This document shows, in pieces, positions 27,225 through 36,204 of a stretch of DNA of 64,000 nucleotides. The position numbers and the translations under genes were made by a program. Location of the stretch: NCBI GenBank assembly GCA_027486585.1, contig JAIXOU010000044.1:1-64000 (forward strand). Reading direction: 5' to 3'. Every line of letters begins with the position of its first letter. Within the stretch, counting starts at the first letter, position 1. This DNA comes from Verrucomicrobiaceae bacterium (GTDB taxonomy: Bacteria > Verrucomicrobiota > Verrucomicrobiia > Verrucomicrobiales > Verrucomicrobiaceae). The notes beneath the pieces were generated by a model. The model was not told where the DNA came from. It did no database searches and was given only the letters and a program-made list of their open reading frames with translations.

Positions 27225-28907
27225 ATGCGCTCATTTTTTGCTTCCGTTCTTTGTCTCCTTTCGTTATCGCTCCATGCCGAGCTGCCGCCTGAGCAGCGGA
27301 TCATGTTTCTCGGAGATAGCATCACTCAGGGCGGAGCTTATGTGGAGATGATCGATGCCGCGCTGATCGCGCAGCACCCAGAAGCCGACAAAGAAATCAT
27401 CCCACTTGGACTTAGCAGTGAAACCGTCTCCGGTCTCAGTGAAGATGGCCATGCTGGTGGCAAGTTCCCACGTCCTGATCTGCATGAGCGCCTGAATCGC
27501 GCCCTCGAAAAAGCCAAGCCGCAGCTCGTCTTTGCCTGTTATGGCATGAATGATGGCATTTATTTCCCACTCAGTGCTGAGCGCTTCAAGGCCTTTCAAG
27601 ACGGCATGAAAAAGCTGCACGATAAAGTCGTGACCAGCGGTGCGCGTATCGTTCATTTGACGCCGCCCGTCTTCGATCCTGTGCCCATCAAAGCGAAGGT
27701 GCTGCCTGCTGGATTAGACAAGTATCCCACACCGTATCAGGGCTACAACGACGTCCTGGATGCCTATAGCGACTGGCTCCTTAGCATGAAAAAAGAGGGC
27801 TGGGAAGTGCTCGACATTCACAGCCCGATGAACGCTGCATTGGCAGAAAAACGGAAGACAGATCCATCATTCACCTTCTCCAAAGATGGCATCCATCCCG
27901 GCACGGAAGGTCACCTCATCATGGCCAGTGCCGTGCTGAATGCCTGGGGCCTGAAAGCCAAAGCCGATGGTAGCCCAGAGCATATCAATGGTGCCGCTAT
28001 CCTTAGCGTGATCAAACAAAAGCATTCCATTCTGCGCCCAGCCTGGCTCAGTCATGTCGGTCACAAGCGCCCAGGGAATGCAGCAGGTTTGCCAATCGAC
28101 CAAGCATTGGCTAAAGCCACAGCTTTCACCGCTGACGCCAAACGCCTAGCGCGCTCCAGCGAACTCTCCCTGCCACATCTAAGCGGTGAATGGAACGGTT
28201 ATGCTAAGCATGAACTCACCATTGCAGGCAAACAAGTCACCGTTGTCGCCCCAAAAGCTGCCGCTCCGGGTCGTCCTTGGGTTTGGCATGGCGAGTTCTT
28301 TGGTCACAAACCAGCGCCCGATATTGCTCTACTGGGTAAAGGCTTTCACATCGTATACATGAAGATCAATGACATGCTCGGCAGCCCATCTGCCGTGCAG
28401 CTTTGGAATCAGTGCTATGCCATTCTGACCATGGACTATGCCTTCAGCACCAAGCCTACACTCGTCGGATTGAGCCGCGGTGGCCTCTATTGCTACAATT
28501 GGGCCATTGCCAATCCAACCAAGGTCTCGTGTATCTACGGTGATGCTCCTGTCTGTGATTTCAAAAGCTGGCCCGGCGCCAAAGGTAAAGGCAAAGGCGA
28601 CCCCAAAAACTGGTCGTTCGTGCTGAAACTCTGGAACTTCAAAAATGAAGCCGAAGCACTGGCTTACAAAGGCAACCCTGTGGACAGCCTAGCTGCACTA
28701 GCGAAAAATCACGTGCCACTCCTGCATGTCTATGGCGATGCCGATGATGTCGTTCCAGCAGACGAAAATACCGCCCTGATTGCTAAAAACTATCAAGCAC
28801 TGGGCGGCAGCATCACGCTCATTGCCAAGCCTGGCGTGGGCCATCATCCACATGGTCTGGAGGACTCGACACCGATCATCGAGTTCATCCTGAAACACGC
28901 GAAGTGA
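27225..28907 (+). CDS. Exported SGNH hydrolase fused to an alpha/beta hydrolase
   Basis: The 560-residue protein has a signal peptide (to LHAEL) and two enzyme domains. Residues about 20-245 are an SGNH/GDSL esterase with the catalytic Ser in GDSIT, the oxyanion Asn in GMND, and the Asp/His pair in DGIHPG. Residues about 320-558 are an alpha/beta hydrolase with nucleophile Ser in GLSRGG, acid Asp in YGDADDVVP and catalytic His in GVGHHPHG. Both sites look complete. A likely role is removal of two different ester groups from a polysaccharide outside the cytoplasm. This fits the sulfatases at 51488-54658, but the substrate is inference. Confidence 0.85.
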   Translation: MRSFFASVLCLLSLSLHAELPPEQRIMFLGDSITQGGAYVEMIDAALIAQHPEADKEIIPLGLSSETVSGLSEDGHAGGKFPRPDLHERLNRALEKAKPQLVFACYGMNDGIYFPLSAERFKAFQDGMKKLHDKVVTSGARIVHLTPPVFDPVPIKAKVLPAGLDKYPTPYQGYNDVLDAYSDWLLSMKKEGWEVLDIHSPMNAALAEKRKTDPSFTFSKDGIHPGTEGHLIMASAVLNAWGLKAKADGSPEHINGAAILSVIKQKHSILRPAWLSHVGHKRPGNAAGLPIDQALAKATAFTADAKRLARSSELSLPHLSGEWNGYAKHELTIAGKQVTVVAPKAAAPGRPWVWHGEFFGHKPAPDIALLGKGFHIVYMKINDMLGSPSAVQLWNQCYAILTMDYAFSTKPTLVGLSRGGLYCYNWAIANPTKVSCIYGDAPVCDFKSWPGAKGKGKGDPKNWSFVLKLWNFKNEAEALAYKGNPVDSLAALAKNHVPLLHVYGDADDVVPADENTALIAKNYQALGGSITLIAKPGVGHHPHGLEDSTPIIEFILKHAK

Positions 28908-28908
28908 G

Positions 28909-29289
28909 TTACTCTGCGCGGTTGCGCATCATATCCGCTACCTGCGCAAAGAACGGGATCATGATCTGCGCAGCTTCTGTGCTGATACCCTCTTCCAGCA
29001 TGGATTCCCCCATGAGCTTCAACCACTGATCACGTTCGGCCACGCCGATGGAAAAGCCCATATGCCGGCCGCGCAGACGTGGATGGCCACGCTCCTCGAT
29101 GTAGGTTTGCGGTCCCCCAAAACGATAGACGATGAAATCAGCCAGCCGCTTTTCCGAACCATCCCAGTCATCTGCCGGATACATGACACCAATCAAGGCA
29201 TCCGTTTTCACCCGCCGATAAAACGCCGCCACCATGGCGCGCAACTTGGGTTCACCGACTTCATGGCAGAGTGTATCAACAGTGATCAT
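28909..29289 (-). CDS. Truncated haemoglobin (group II-like)
   Basis: This 126-residue protein has the compact 2-over-2 globin pattern. It shows FYRRV, a RFGGPQTYIEERG segment, then HPRLRGRHMGFSIG, whose His is the likely haem-binding proximal residue, and ERDQWL. Group II truncated globins bind oxygen or NO and are used in NO defence or oxygen handling in the cytoplasm. It is the last gene of a minus-strand run, 18 bp after the Omp85-like gene, and ends 1 bp from the convergent hydrolase gene. Whether it belongs functionally to the upstream operon is unclear. Confidence 0.85.
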   Translation of the reverse strand: MITVDTLCHEVGEPKLRAMVAAFYRRVKTDALIGVMYPADDWDGSEKRLADFIVYRFGGPQTYIEERGHPRLRGRHMGFSIGVAERDQWLKLMGESMLEEGISTEAAQIMIPFFAQVADMMRNRAE

Positions 29290-29307
29290 AGGAGAAAAAG
29301 CAGTCCA

Positions 29308-31431
29308 TCAAAAAGCAAAGCCAACCGTGATGTGCAACATGCCGCTGCCTTCACCCGTGCGGCGACTGATGTTATGACCGTAGTCAATGCGGATGGGTCC
29401 AAAAGGTAAATGATAGCGGAGACCCGCGCCGATGGCAGGCCTGAAGTCTGATGAATAACTCAGCGGACTGCTATTGTTTCCGCGTCCCAGGCTGCCGATA
29501 TCACCAAAGACGGCGAACTCGAGATTCGGAATCACCTCATAACTGAACTCGGCACTGGCAAATAGAGCTGCAGTCCCGCCCAGTGGAGTTCCACCTTGGG
29601 TCAATGGGCCGAGTTCGCGCTCGGCAAAAGCACGCACGCTATTCGGGCCGCCATTGAAGACGCGTGAGTCAATGGGAATATCCTCAGCGGGTGCCCCCTG
29701 GATGCTCATCAAAGCTGCCCCGGAGGCAAAGCGGAATTTTTTGGTAATCGGTTTATACCAAGCTCCACGAAAGTCTGTGCGCGCATAACTCACACCAGAG
29801 CCCATGGCATCGACTGTCGTCTCGACGCGTCCACTGAAGAACCAACCTTTTTTTGGCAGCACAACACTGTCACGATGATCCATCAAGAAGCTCATGCCAA
29901 CGGATGTCAGCGTATAGACATCTGGCCCAATTTCTGCCGGTGTCAGCACGTCGGTCGTGACGGTGTTAATCGAGGCACCGGCAAAAATCGTGTATGAAAA
30001 GTGGCGACTGACACGACGAGATAATTCCAGATTCAGGCTGGTGCCATAACGCGCATATTCAAAGAGATTGAAACTCTCCACAGAAAGTCCGGCGCTGGCT
30101 GAATAGGCTGAGTTCAGAAAAGCGGGGTCTTTGAGCTTGATCGAACCCAGTGGCCCAGCGGCACTCCAATTCAATTCAGCTGCCAGGGTGTTCCCGTTGT
30201 CGTGCAGATTGGTGTTCTTGTAAGTGATGCCGATTTGTGGGCCTAAAAAGGTATCAAAGCCAACTTCAAAACCTAGCGTCTTAGGCTTTGTCTCCTCACC
30301 CGTAATGCGCAGATCCGTGAGCGGAGAAGAGGCCTCTGCTGGGCTGCGCTTGACGTTCACGGGCAGATTGGCATTTGTCCCAGTCTTGATTGGCTCTACG
30401 TCCAGCAGTGCAAACATGCCAGTGTCTAGGGCGCGGCGGAACATCAAATCTAAATCAGGTGTGGAATACATCTTTCCTTCAAGCTCGCGAAAGCCTGCCT
30501 TCAGGACGCGCTTGGAGCCGCGACTGAATCCCTCATGAGTCACGATCTGACGCACTCGGTAACGCAGCCCAGGCAGCATGAGCAATTGCACATCGACCAC
30601 GCCGCCTTTGGTGCCTAGCTTATAGTTGGACGTAGTATCTGCATCCAACCATCCTTGTTCGTGAGCAATGCTGGTAAGCTGTGACTCGATCTGCTGCACC
30701 CTCGCTTCATTGAATGGACCGCCACTGACGCTGGCAAGTATCTCACGACAGGCTTTTTCCAGCTGCGGAGGCGCTCCAGTGAAGCTGACTGCGCCGAAAT
30801 TAAAGGCAGGTCCTGCTTTCACCTCCAGAGCTAAATCACGTCTTCCATCAGTGTCTGCATTCGCTGCGGGCAGCAGTGTGGTTTCAGCCAATAAATAGCC
30901 GGAGGATCGAAGGCGACGCTGCACGAGAGAGGCACCGGTGGTCAGGTCTCCGGCTACCCAAACGGGGTTCTCTTTATCAGCGCCTTCTTTTTCGATACTC
31001 GGACGTAACAAGAATTTCCGCATCTCTTCTGGCGGTAAGACGCTGTCGCCCTTCCATGTCAAAGCACCGACACGCGTTTGCTGGCCTGGAATCACGGTGA
31101 TGAGAATCGTGTTCCCTTTCAGATCCCAGCGTGTCGTCGCCACAGGCCAGCCACCACTGATGTATTGCTGTCGTGTGAAAAAAGCTAAATCATCTGCCAA
31201 CGGCTCAGTCGCCGAGGTCTGCCTAGCTAGAGTGATCTGATCCTTCAGCATTGGCCCCAGGGTTTCCCAGGCAGCTTCATCGGTGCCCTCGACAATCACT
31301 GTGATCCCACCTTCAGAAAGAGTATGAGTCGTCACCACGGGATCTGCCGCATGTGAAACACAAACGAGCAGACCCCACAGTACTGCACTAAGGCAGCGGA
31401 GGAGGTGTGCTATTCGCAGAAAGTGATTCAT
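29308..31431 (-). CDS. Omp85-family outer-membrane protein (TamA/BamA-like)
   Basis: The 707-residue protein has a signal peptide (MNHFLRIAHLL to SHAAD), POTRA-like domains in the first half, and a C-terminal 16-strand barrel of the Omp85 type. Barrel hallmarks are FNGGPNSVRAF (the conserved lid-loop region), RPAIGAGLRYHLPFGPIRIDYG near the end and the aromatic terminus ITVGFAF. TamA/BamA proteins insert or assemble outer-membrane proteins. The ATG at 31431 is chosen, since the open frame upstream lacks a signal. It overlaps the end of the ABC gene by 44 bp, so translation is probably coupled. Confidence 0.85.
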   Translation of the reverse strand: MNHFLRIAHLLRCLSAVLWGLLVCVSHAADPVVTTHTLSEGGITVIVEGTDEAAWETLGPMLKDQITLARQTSATEPLADDLAFFTRQQYISGGWPVATTRWDLKGNTILITVIPGQQTRVGALTWKGDSVLPPEEMRKFLLRPSIEKEGADKENPVWVAGDLTTGASLVQRRLRSSGYLLAETTLLPAANADTDGRRDLALEVKAGPAFNFGAVSFTGAPPQLEKACREILASVSGGPFNEARVQQIESQLTSIAHEQGWLDADTTSNYKLGTKGGVVDVQLLMLPGLRYRVRQIVTHEGFSRGSKRVLKAGFRELEGKMYSTPDLDLMFRRALDTGMFALLDVEPIKTGTNANLPVNVKRSPAEASSPLTDLRITGEETKPKTLGFEVGFDTFLGPQIGITYKNTNLHDNGNTLAAELNWSAAGPLGSIKLKDPAFLNSAYSASAGLSVESFNLFEYARYGTSLNLELSRRVSRHFSYTIFAGASINTVTTDVLTPAEIGPDVYTLTSVGMSFLMDHRDSVVLPKKGWFFSGRVETTVDAMGSGVSYARTDFRGAWYKPITKKFRFASGAALMSIQGAPAEDIPIDSRVFNGGPNSVRAFAERELGPLTQGGTPLGGTAALFASAEFSYEVIPNLEFAVFGDIGSLGRGNNSSPLSYSSDFRPAIGAGLRYHLPFGPIRIDYGHNISRRTGEGSGMLHITVGFAF

Positions 31432-32428
31432 TGGCTGTCGCCTCGCTCTTAAAGGTGCCTTTGTCAATCTGGCCGAGTAGATCAATGAAAGCATCTTCCA
31501 GCCTGCGCTCCTCACGATGGAAATCTGTGACGAGCAATCCGTCCGCAATCATGCGCTTTAAAGCACCTGCAATAACCGCCTCATCCACAGATTTTAGGCG
31601 GAGTTTGGCACCACGCTTCGTCTCCTCCACCACCTCCATCAGCGGTGCTGTCAGAGCCCACTCGATCAGCTTGGCCGGCGGGCCGATGACTTGGACATTC
31701 AGCAGCGTCTCAGCAGAGGCCAGCGACCCGCGTGTCATCGAGTCAGCATCCCCATGATGTACAATGCGGCCTTTGTCGATAAAGAGCAGGCTGTCACACA
31801 TCTCACCCAGCTCACTCAGGATATGTGAGCTGATGAGAATCGTTTTCCCTTCCTCTGCGAGGATACGGATGAGCTGCTTGAGCTCCACTCGGGCCTTTGG
31901 GTCCAGCCCCGCAGCAGGTTCATCTAAAATCAAGATTTTCGGGTCATGAAGAAGCGCACGTCCCAAACACAAACGCTGCGTTTGACCTTTGGACATCTTA
32001 TTGCTCAATCGATCTGCCAGCGGCGTGAGATCCGTGAAATTCATCACCTCTTCAATGCGCTGAACACGTTCTGCGCCCTGATACCCGAGAGCTCTGGCGT
32101 AGAAGTCCAGATACTCCAGCACCGTCATGTGATCATAGGTGCCAAAGCTGTCAGGCATCCAGCCTAACAAACGACGCACTTTTTCAGGGTAATGCACGAC
32201 ATTGTGCCCGCCTACCTTGACGGAACCAGCTGTGGGTTGATCCAGCGTGGCCATGATCCTCATGGTGGTCGTTTTCCCAGCACCGTTCGCCCCGACAAAG
32301 CCAACCACACTGCCGTGATTGATGGTGAAAGAGACTCCGTCCACCGCCTTGAGCGATCCAAAGCTACGCTGCAAATTCTCCACCACAATGGCAGGCTGGT
32401 CGGCATCAAAATCAGCGGGAGTGGACAT
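31388..32428 (-). CDS. ABC transporter ATP-binding protein
   Basis: The 346-residue protein is an ABC ATPase of the ABC-2/drug-and-gliding exporter type. It has Walker A GANGAGKT, a signature MSKGQTQR (a variant of LSGGQ), Walker B ILILDEPAAGLD and the switch His in SSH. About 100 extra C-terminal residues follow, ending in a Pro/Ser-rich tail. No permease with clear ABC-2 helices is next to it, but the 603-residue membrane protein upstream may be its partner. Gene order MoxR, membrane protein, ATPase, Omp85 with overlaps or a 9-bp gap indicates one operon. Confidence 0.9.
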   Translation of the reverse strand: MSTPADFDADQPAIVVENLQRSFGSLKAVDGVSFTINHGSVVGFVGANGAGKTTTMRIMATLDQPTAGSVKVGGHNVVHYPEKVRRLLGWMPDSFGTYDHMTVLEYLDFYARALGYQGAERVQRIEEVMNFTDLTPLADRLSNKMSKGQTQRLCLGRALLHDPKILILDEPAAGLDPKARVELKQLIRILAEEGKTILISSHILSELGEMCDSLLFIDKGRIVHHGDADSMTRGSLASAETLLNVQVIGPPAKLIEWALTAPLMEVVEETKRGAKLRLKSVDEAVIAGALKRMIADGLLVTDFHREERRLEDAFIDLLGQIDKGTFKSEATANESLSANSTPPPLP

Positions 32429-32437
32429 GAGAAAACG

Positions 32438-34249
32438 TTAGGGTTGTGCTACGGGTCCAAAGACCATGACATGGTCTTCATTCCACCGGATGGAAGGCAG
32501 GGTCTCAAGAGTGAATGCAGGTGCCACTTTGGCTAAACCCATGAAGCTGCCACGGGCCAAATTGCCATTTCCGAGCGCCTCGATCCGAAGCTTAGTTTGA
32601 CCTTCCGAAAGTTGTGCCACGTCTGAGCAGGCTTTCCGTAACTCTGCCGTCCCTGAAGTGACGAGCTGCACTTTCTGCCCCGTAACCAGCGACTGTTTTG
32701 ACTTCCAGACACTGCCCTTAGCATCGATATAGAAAAGCGAATCAACGGTGAAGCCAAGGGCTGAAATGATCTCAGGAGCAGCGTCAGTTGCCAATCCACT
32801 CTTGAGTTCCAAACGTGCCCGAGTTGGAACGACTGCACGCAAGGTTTGCCCCTGCTCAGCGCGGCTTTGGAAGAAGTTGCCAGAACGTTGACTGCCTGCC
32901 TGCGTTAGTTGCACAGCTTGACTATTCATGTCTTTTTTCAACTTCACCCATGGCGTATCAGGCAGCGCCAGAGGCTCGATCAGCGCAGGCTGTTTCAATT
33001 CGAAATTACCACCCAATAAGACACCTGTTCGACAAGCCTGCTCCTGCATGACATAAGCCGCGGTTTCCTCAGGCACCAGATTCACCAGCACCAAACGTGC
33101 TCCGATACCCCCCATGCCATCCTGGAAAAGAATGATCACCACCATCAGTAGGCTAGCACCAATCGAAAGCAGCGGTGTCGTGATAAAGAGCTTGTGACGC
33201 TTCCCAGGCGGAGCCAACACAAAGAGATTCACTGGGCCTACCAGGATGCCGAAAATCACTAAAAACACGATCACCTGCCATGAGGCAAACTGGCGCAGAC
33301 CGATGGACTCTAATAAGCCCCAGTCAGGCTTCTGATTCGGCGCTAGTCCTGTTCCGCCAGTGTAATCCTCCGTCAGCATTTTTTCACGCCTTCCAAATCC
33401 CCAATACCTAGCCACCGTTTTTTCAGCATCCAGATCTTTGCCATTCCAGGAGAGGATAGCTGTTTTCAAAGTGGCAACCTTTCCTTCTATGTCCGAAGGA
33501 ATACCGAGCGCAGCAAAGTTCGGCGCACCCGTGGCATACAAATCAAGCTGCCCACCCAAGCGACTCCACTGAATCATGGCTAAGCGCTGCCCTGGCCTCA
33601 AAGAAAGCCACTCTGTATCAGCCATCATGATGACATCGAATCCACTTAACCCCAGCCAATCCTCAGGCAGATCCTTGGCAGCATACACGCTGCCAAACTG
33701 ACTGGTCGCACCGCCACGAGAACCGCCACTTTTCATTCGACTCTGCACCTCATCTTTCAGACGTGCATGATTGGTGTCTGCCAGTGCCTTACTGATCGCA
33801 ATGGCCGGAAAATCATAGACTGGATTACTGTGTTCACTGAAATCACGATGCCCTGCGCCGTCTATATCCACGCCGATTCGAAGCTCTTTTCCACTACGAC
33901 CATAGGTCTCTCCATAGGCTACTGCTTGAGGCACTAAAAATTGGGCAGATTCTGTTCCACCAGCTGGCACCATCATTTGAAAGCGACTGCGATGCTGATT
34001 CTCAGATTGGAATCGTTGTGTTTGAGAAAGGAGCGAAAAATCCCAGAGTCGATCCGAGCTGGTGTGATTGGTCGCCACGACACGCAACGGAGCGTATCCA
34101 GTAGGCGGGATGGGATCGAATACGCTGCGGATCTCCAGGGCTAGCGCGCCGTTCGTATCTGCCAACGCTCCACTGGTAATGCTCTTTTGCGCTATCGCAG
34201 GCAGGATCATGAGACCCCAGGCCAATAGAGACGCCAAGTGTGTTTTCAT
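32438..34249 (-). CDS. Exported/membrane protein with central transmembrane helices
   Basis: The 603-residue protein has a signal peptide (to PAIAQ), a roughly 300-residue periplasmic domain, two membrane helices near residues 320-375 (QVIVFLVIFGILVGPVNLFVL and SIGASLLMVVIILF) and a further beta-rich domain. This layout resembles proteins coded beside MoxR ATPases and ABC exporters in several phyla, but I cannot name a family. Its start overlaps the moxR stop in an ATGA arrangement, so the two are translationally coupled. It could be the membrane partner of the following ATPase. Confidence 0.75.
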   Translation of the reverse strand: MKTHLASLLAWGLMILPAIAQKSITSGALADTNGALALEIRSVFDPIPPTGYAPLRVVATNHTSSDRLWDFSLLSQTQRFQSENQHRSRFQMMVPAGGTESAQFLVPQAVAYGETYGRSGKELRIGVDIDGAGHRDFSEHSNPVYDFPAIAISKALADTNHARLKDEVQSRMKSGGSRGGATSQFGSVYAAKDLPEDWLGLSGFDVIMMADTEWLSLRPGQRLAMIQWSRLGGQLDLYATGAPNFAALGIPSDIEGKVATLKTAILSWNGKDLDAEKTVARYWGFGRREKMLTEDYTGGTGLAPNQKPDWGLLESIGLRQFASWQVIVFLVIFGILVGPVNLFVLAPPGKRHKLFITTPLLSIGASLLMVVIILFQDGMGGIGARLVLVNLVPEETAAYVMQEQACRTGVLLGGNFELKQPALIEPLALPDTPWVKLKKDMNSQAVQLTQAGSQRSGNFFQSRAEQGQTLRAVVPTRARLELKSGLATDAAPEIISALGFTVDSLFYIDAKGSVWKSKQSLVTGQKVQLVTSGTAELRKACSDVAQLSEGQTKLRIEALGNGNLARGSFMGLAKVAPAFTLETLPSIRWNEDHVMVFGPVAQP

Positions 34250-35265
34250 GCCACCTCCTTCAGTGTTTTCGGTGTGCTTAAATTCTGCACTGGCACCTCC
34301 GCCACGATAGCTCGCACCACACTGGCACTGGTCCGTCCATCCATCCGCGCGGTGTAGTCCAGCAGGATACGATGATTTAAAACCGGCAGAGCCAAAGCCT
34401 GCACATCCTCAAAGCTCGCATTCGGTCGGCCATGCATCAAAGCCCGCGCTTTAGCCGCAGAGGCCAGGCTCAAAGCCGCACGCGGGCTAGCCCCGAAGCG
34501 CACACCTTCAGAAGCCTTCGATTGCCCAGGATGCGTGGCGTCCACAATGCGGGCAATGTACCCTGCCACAATCTCAGGTAAATAAATGCGCCGCGCCGTT
34601 TGCTGAATGAGTGCAAAGTCCTCACGCGTTGTGATCACGGGAACTTCAGGCTCCACGCCAAGCTCGCGATGCGTCACGATCCGAGCCAGTGTCTCGGCAC
34701 TATTGCGTAGCACTTCCAGCTTGAAGAGAAAGCGGTCCACCTGCGCCTCAGGCAGAGGATACGTGCCCTCTAGCTCGATTGGGTTCTGCGTGGCCAACAC
34801 AAAGAAGGGATCAGGCAACTGATGTGACTGCCCCAGAACCGTCACACGTCGTTCCTGCATTGCCTCTAACAGCGCAGACTGCGTCTTCGGTGAAGCACGA
34901 TTGATTTCATCTGCCAGCAATAGATTGGTGAATATCGGCCCCGGTTGAAACACAAACTCACGCCGACCATCGACCTCTTGCAACACTGGATTCCCCGTGA
35001 TGTCACCTGGAAGTAAATCAGGCGTGAACTGCACTCGACGAGTTGTCAGATTCAGCGCTTTCGACAGGCCTTTCACTAACTCGGTCTTTCCCAGTCCAGG
35101 CAGACCTTCTAAAAGCACATGACCGCGTGCAATGACTCCGCAAAGCACGAGATTGATTAACTCCTCTTGGCCAAACAGCACCTCATTCAACGCCTGCCGC
35201 AATGCAGCAATGGGTTTCGAGGCAATTTCAATTTCAGTCTCCGTAGCGTTCGAGTCAGCAGCCAT
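34246..35265 (-). CDS. MoxR-family AAA+ ATPase
   Basis: This 339-residue chaperone-like ATPase has Walker A GLPGLGKTE, Walker B LLLADEINR, sensor 1 ATQNP and the MoxR signature ASPKTQSALLEAMQE. MoxR proteins help mature protein complexes, often with von Willebrand factor or DUF58 partners. No such partners are visible; the gene instead leads an operon with a membrane protein, an ABC ATPase and an Omp85 protein. The start at 35265 (MAADSN) is preferred over an ATG ten codons upstream, because the upstream stretch is hydrophobic and unlike the family. Confidence 0.92.
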   Translation of the reverse strand: MAADSNATETEIEIASKPIAALRQALNEVLFGQEELINLVLCGVIARGHVLLEGLPGLGKTELVKGLSKALNLTTRRVQFTPDLLPGDITGNPVLQEVDGRREFVFQPGPIFTNLLLADEINRASPKTQSALLEAMQERRVTVLGQSHQLPDPFFVLATQNPIELEGTYPLPEAQVDRFLFKLEVLRNSAETLARIVTHRELGVEPEVPVITTREDFALIQQTARRIYLPEIVAGYIARIVDATHPGQSKASEGVRFGASPRAALSLASAAKARALMHGRPNASFEDVQALALPVLNHRILLDYTARMDGRTSASVVRAIVAEVPVQNLSTPKTLKEVA

Positions 35266-35699
35266 TGAAACGAGACTAAGCAGATAAATTGCCATGCCGT
35301 CGAGCAGAAAAAGTAGATGCTTCTGTGAACCCCACGATTCTCCACTTAGGCTCCCAGCATTATAAAAAGGGTGGCGCGCTCCTTAGCCCATCGATAAGAC
35401 GTTTCACCACACTAGGACAGATGTCTGGTAAACGCCCTCCCCTGCGACTAACCGTGCCGAGTCAGACAGTTCCTTCGTCCTATTACAAAAGCATGCCCCC
35501 AAGTCTTTTCAGCGACCTGTTATAGATAAAAGTACTTCTCTGCCCCTGTGTGGGCAAATTGACTGAATGCATTAGATGCAAACGAAAGGTCCAGCCTTAT
35601 TTCCAAGAAGATGATAAAGAATGGGTTAACACATCAGCCGTCCGAAATTACATCTTGTAAAAACAGTAATTCAATCTAGCTAGGGACACTCAATATTTA
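35266..35699. other. 434-bp divergent intergenic region
   Basis: This gap separates divergent operons (moxR and the TonB locus) and must hold both promoters. It becomes AT-rich toward 35700. I could not find a -35/-10 pair with good spacing. A 78-codon plus frame at 35289-35525 has no start context or motif and is treated as chance. Confidence 0.5.
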
Positions 35700-36077
35700 A
35701 TGTCACGCCTACCACAGATCCTTGTTGTCGCAGCCCTGGTGGTGTCCATCGGGCTACACTGGGCTGTGCTACAATCAGCGGCTTGGGTAGGCATGGCGGT
35801 TGCCTATTCAGTCGAGAAAGGTGTGATAGAAGGCCTAAGCGACACCTTTGACGGGGCCCATCCTTGTCCTCTATGTAAGGCGGTCGATGAAGGCAAACAG
35901 GATAAAGAAAAAACTGGCGCAAAGAGTCCTATCAAAAAGCTCGAAGTGCTGGTTGTTCGCCGCATCAGCTTCATCCCACCCAACGGTGTTTCCATCCAAT
36001 ACGCTTCACTTGATGAGCGTCCAGTGCTGCGGGAGAGCGTGCCACTGAGAGCACCTCCGAGGATAAGGCTAGTCTAA
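35700..36077 (+). CDS. Small membrane protein with a CPLC metal-binding-type motif
   Basis: The 125-residue protein has one N-terminal membrane segment (residues 6-25), then AHPCPLCKAV near residue 53, a Lys-rich linker and a short C-terminal tail. Small proteins with this (H)PCxLC motif are often coded just upstream of TonB-dependent receptors and PepSY proteins, as here. The cysteines may bind copper or iron, or serve a redox role. I do not know a named family with certainty. It is 127 bp before the receptor gene. Confidence 0.65.
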   Translation: MSRLPQILVVAALVVSIGLHWAVLQSAAWVGMAVAYSVEKGVIEGLSDTFDGAHPCPLCKAVDEGKQDKEKTGAKSPIKKLEVLVVRRISFIPPNGVSIQYASLDERPVLRESVPLRAPPRIRLV

Positions 36078-36204
36078 CCAACAAAGACTAGAGCATCTCG
36101 TGTGTCATGCCCCCTCGGGTTTGCGAGCACGCGTGCTGTAAAAACACCCTCAACATTCGGGATAGCACTGCCATGAAGGCGGTGCACCCAATCATCTCAT
36201 TATC

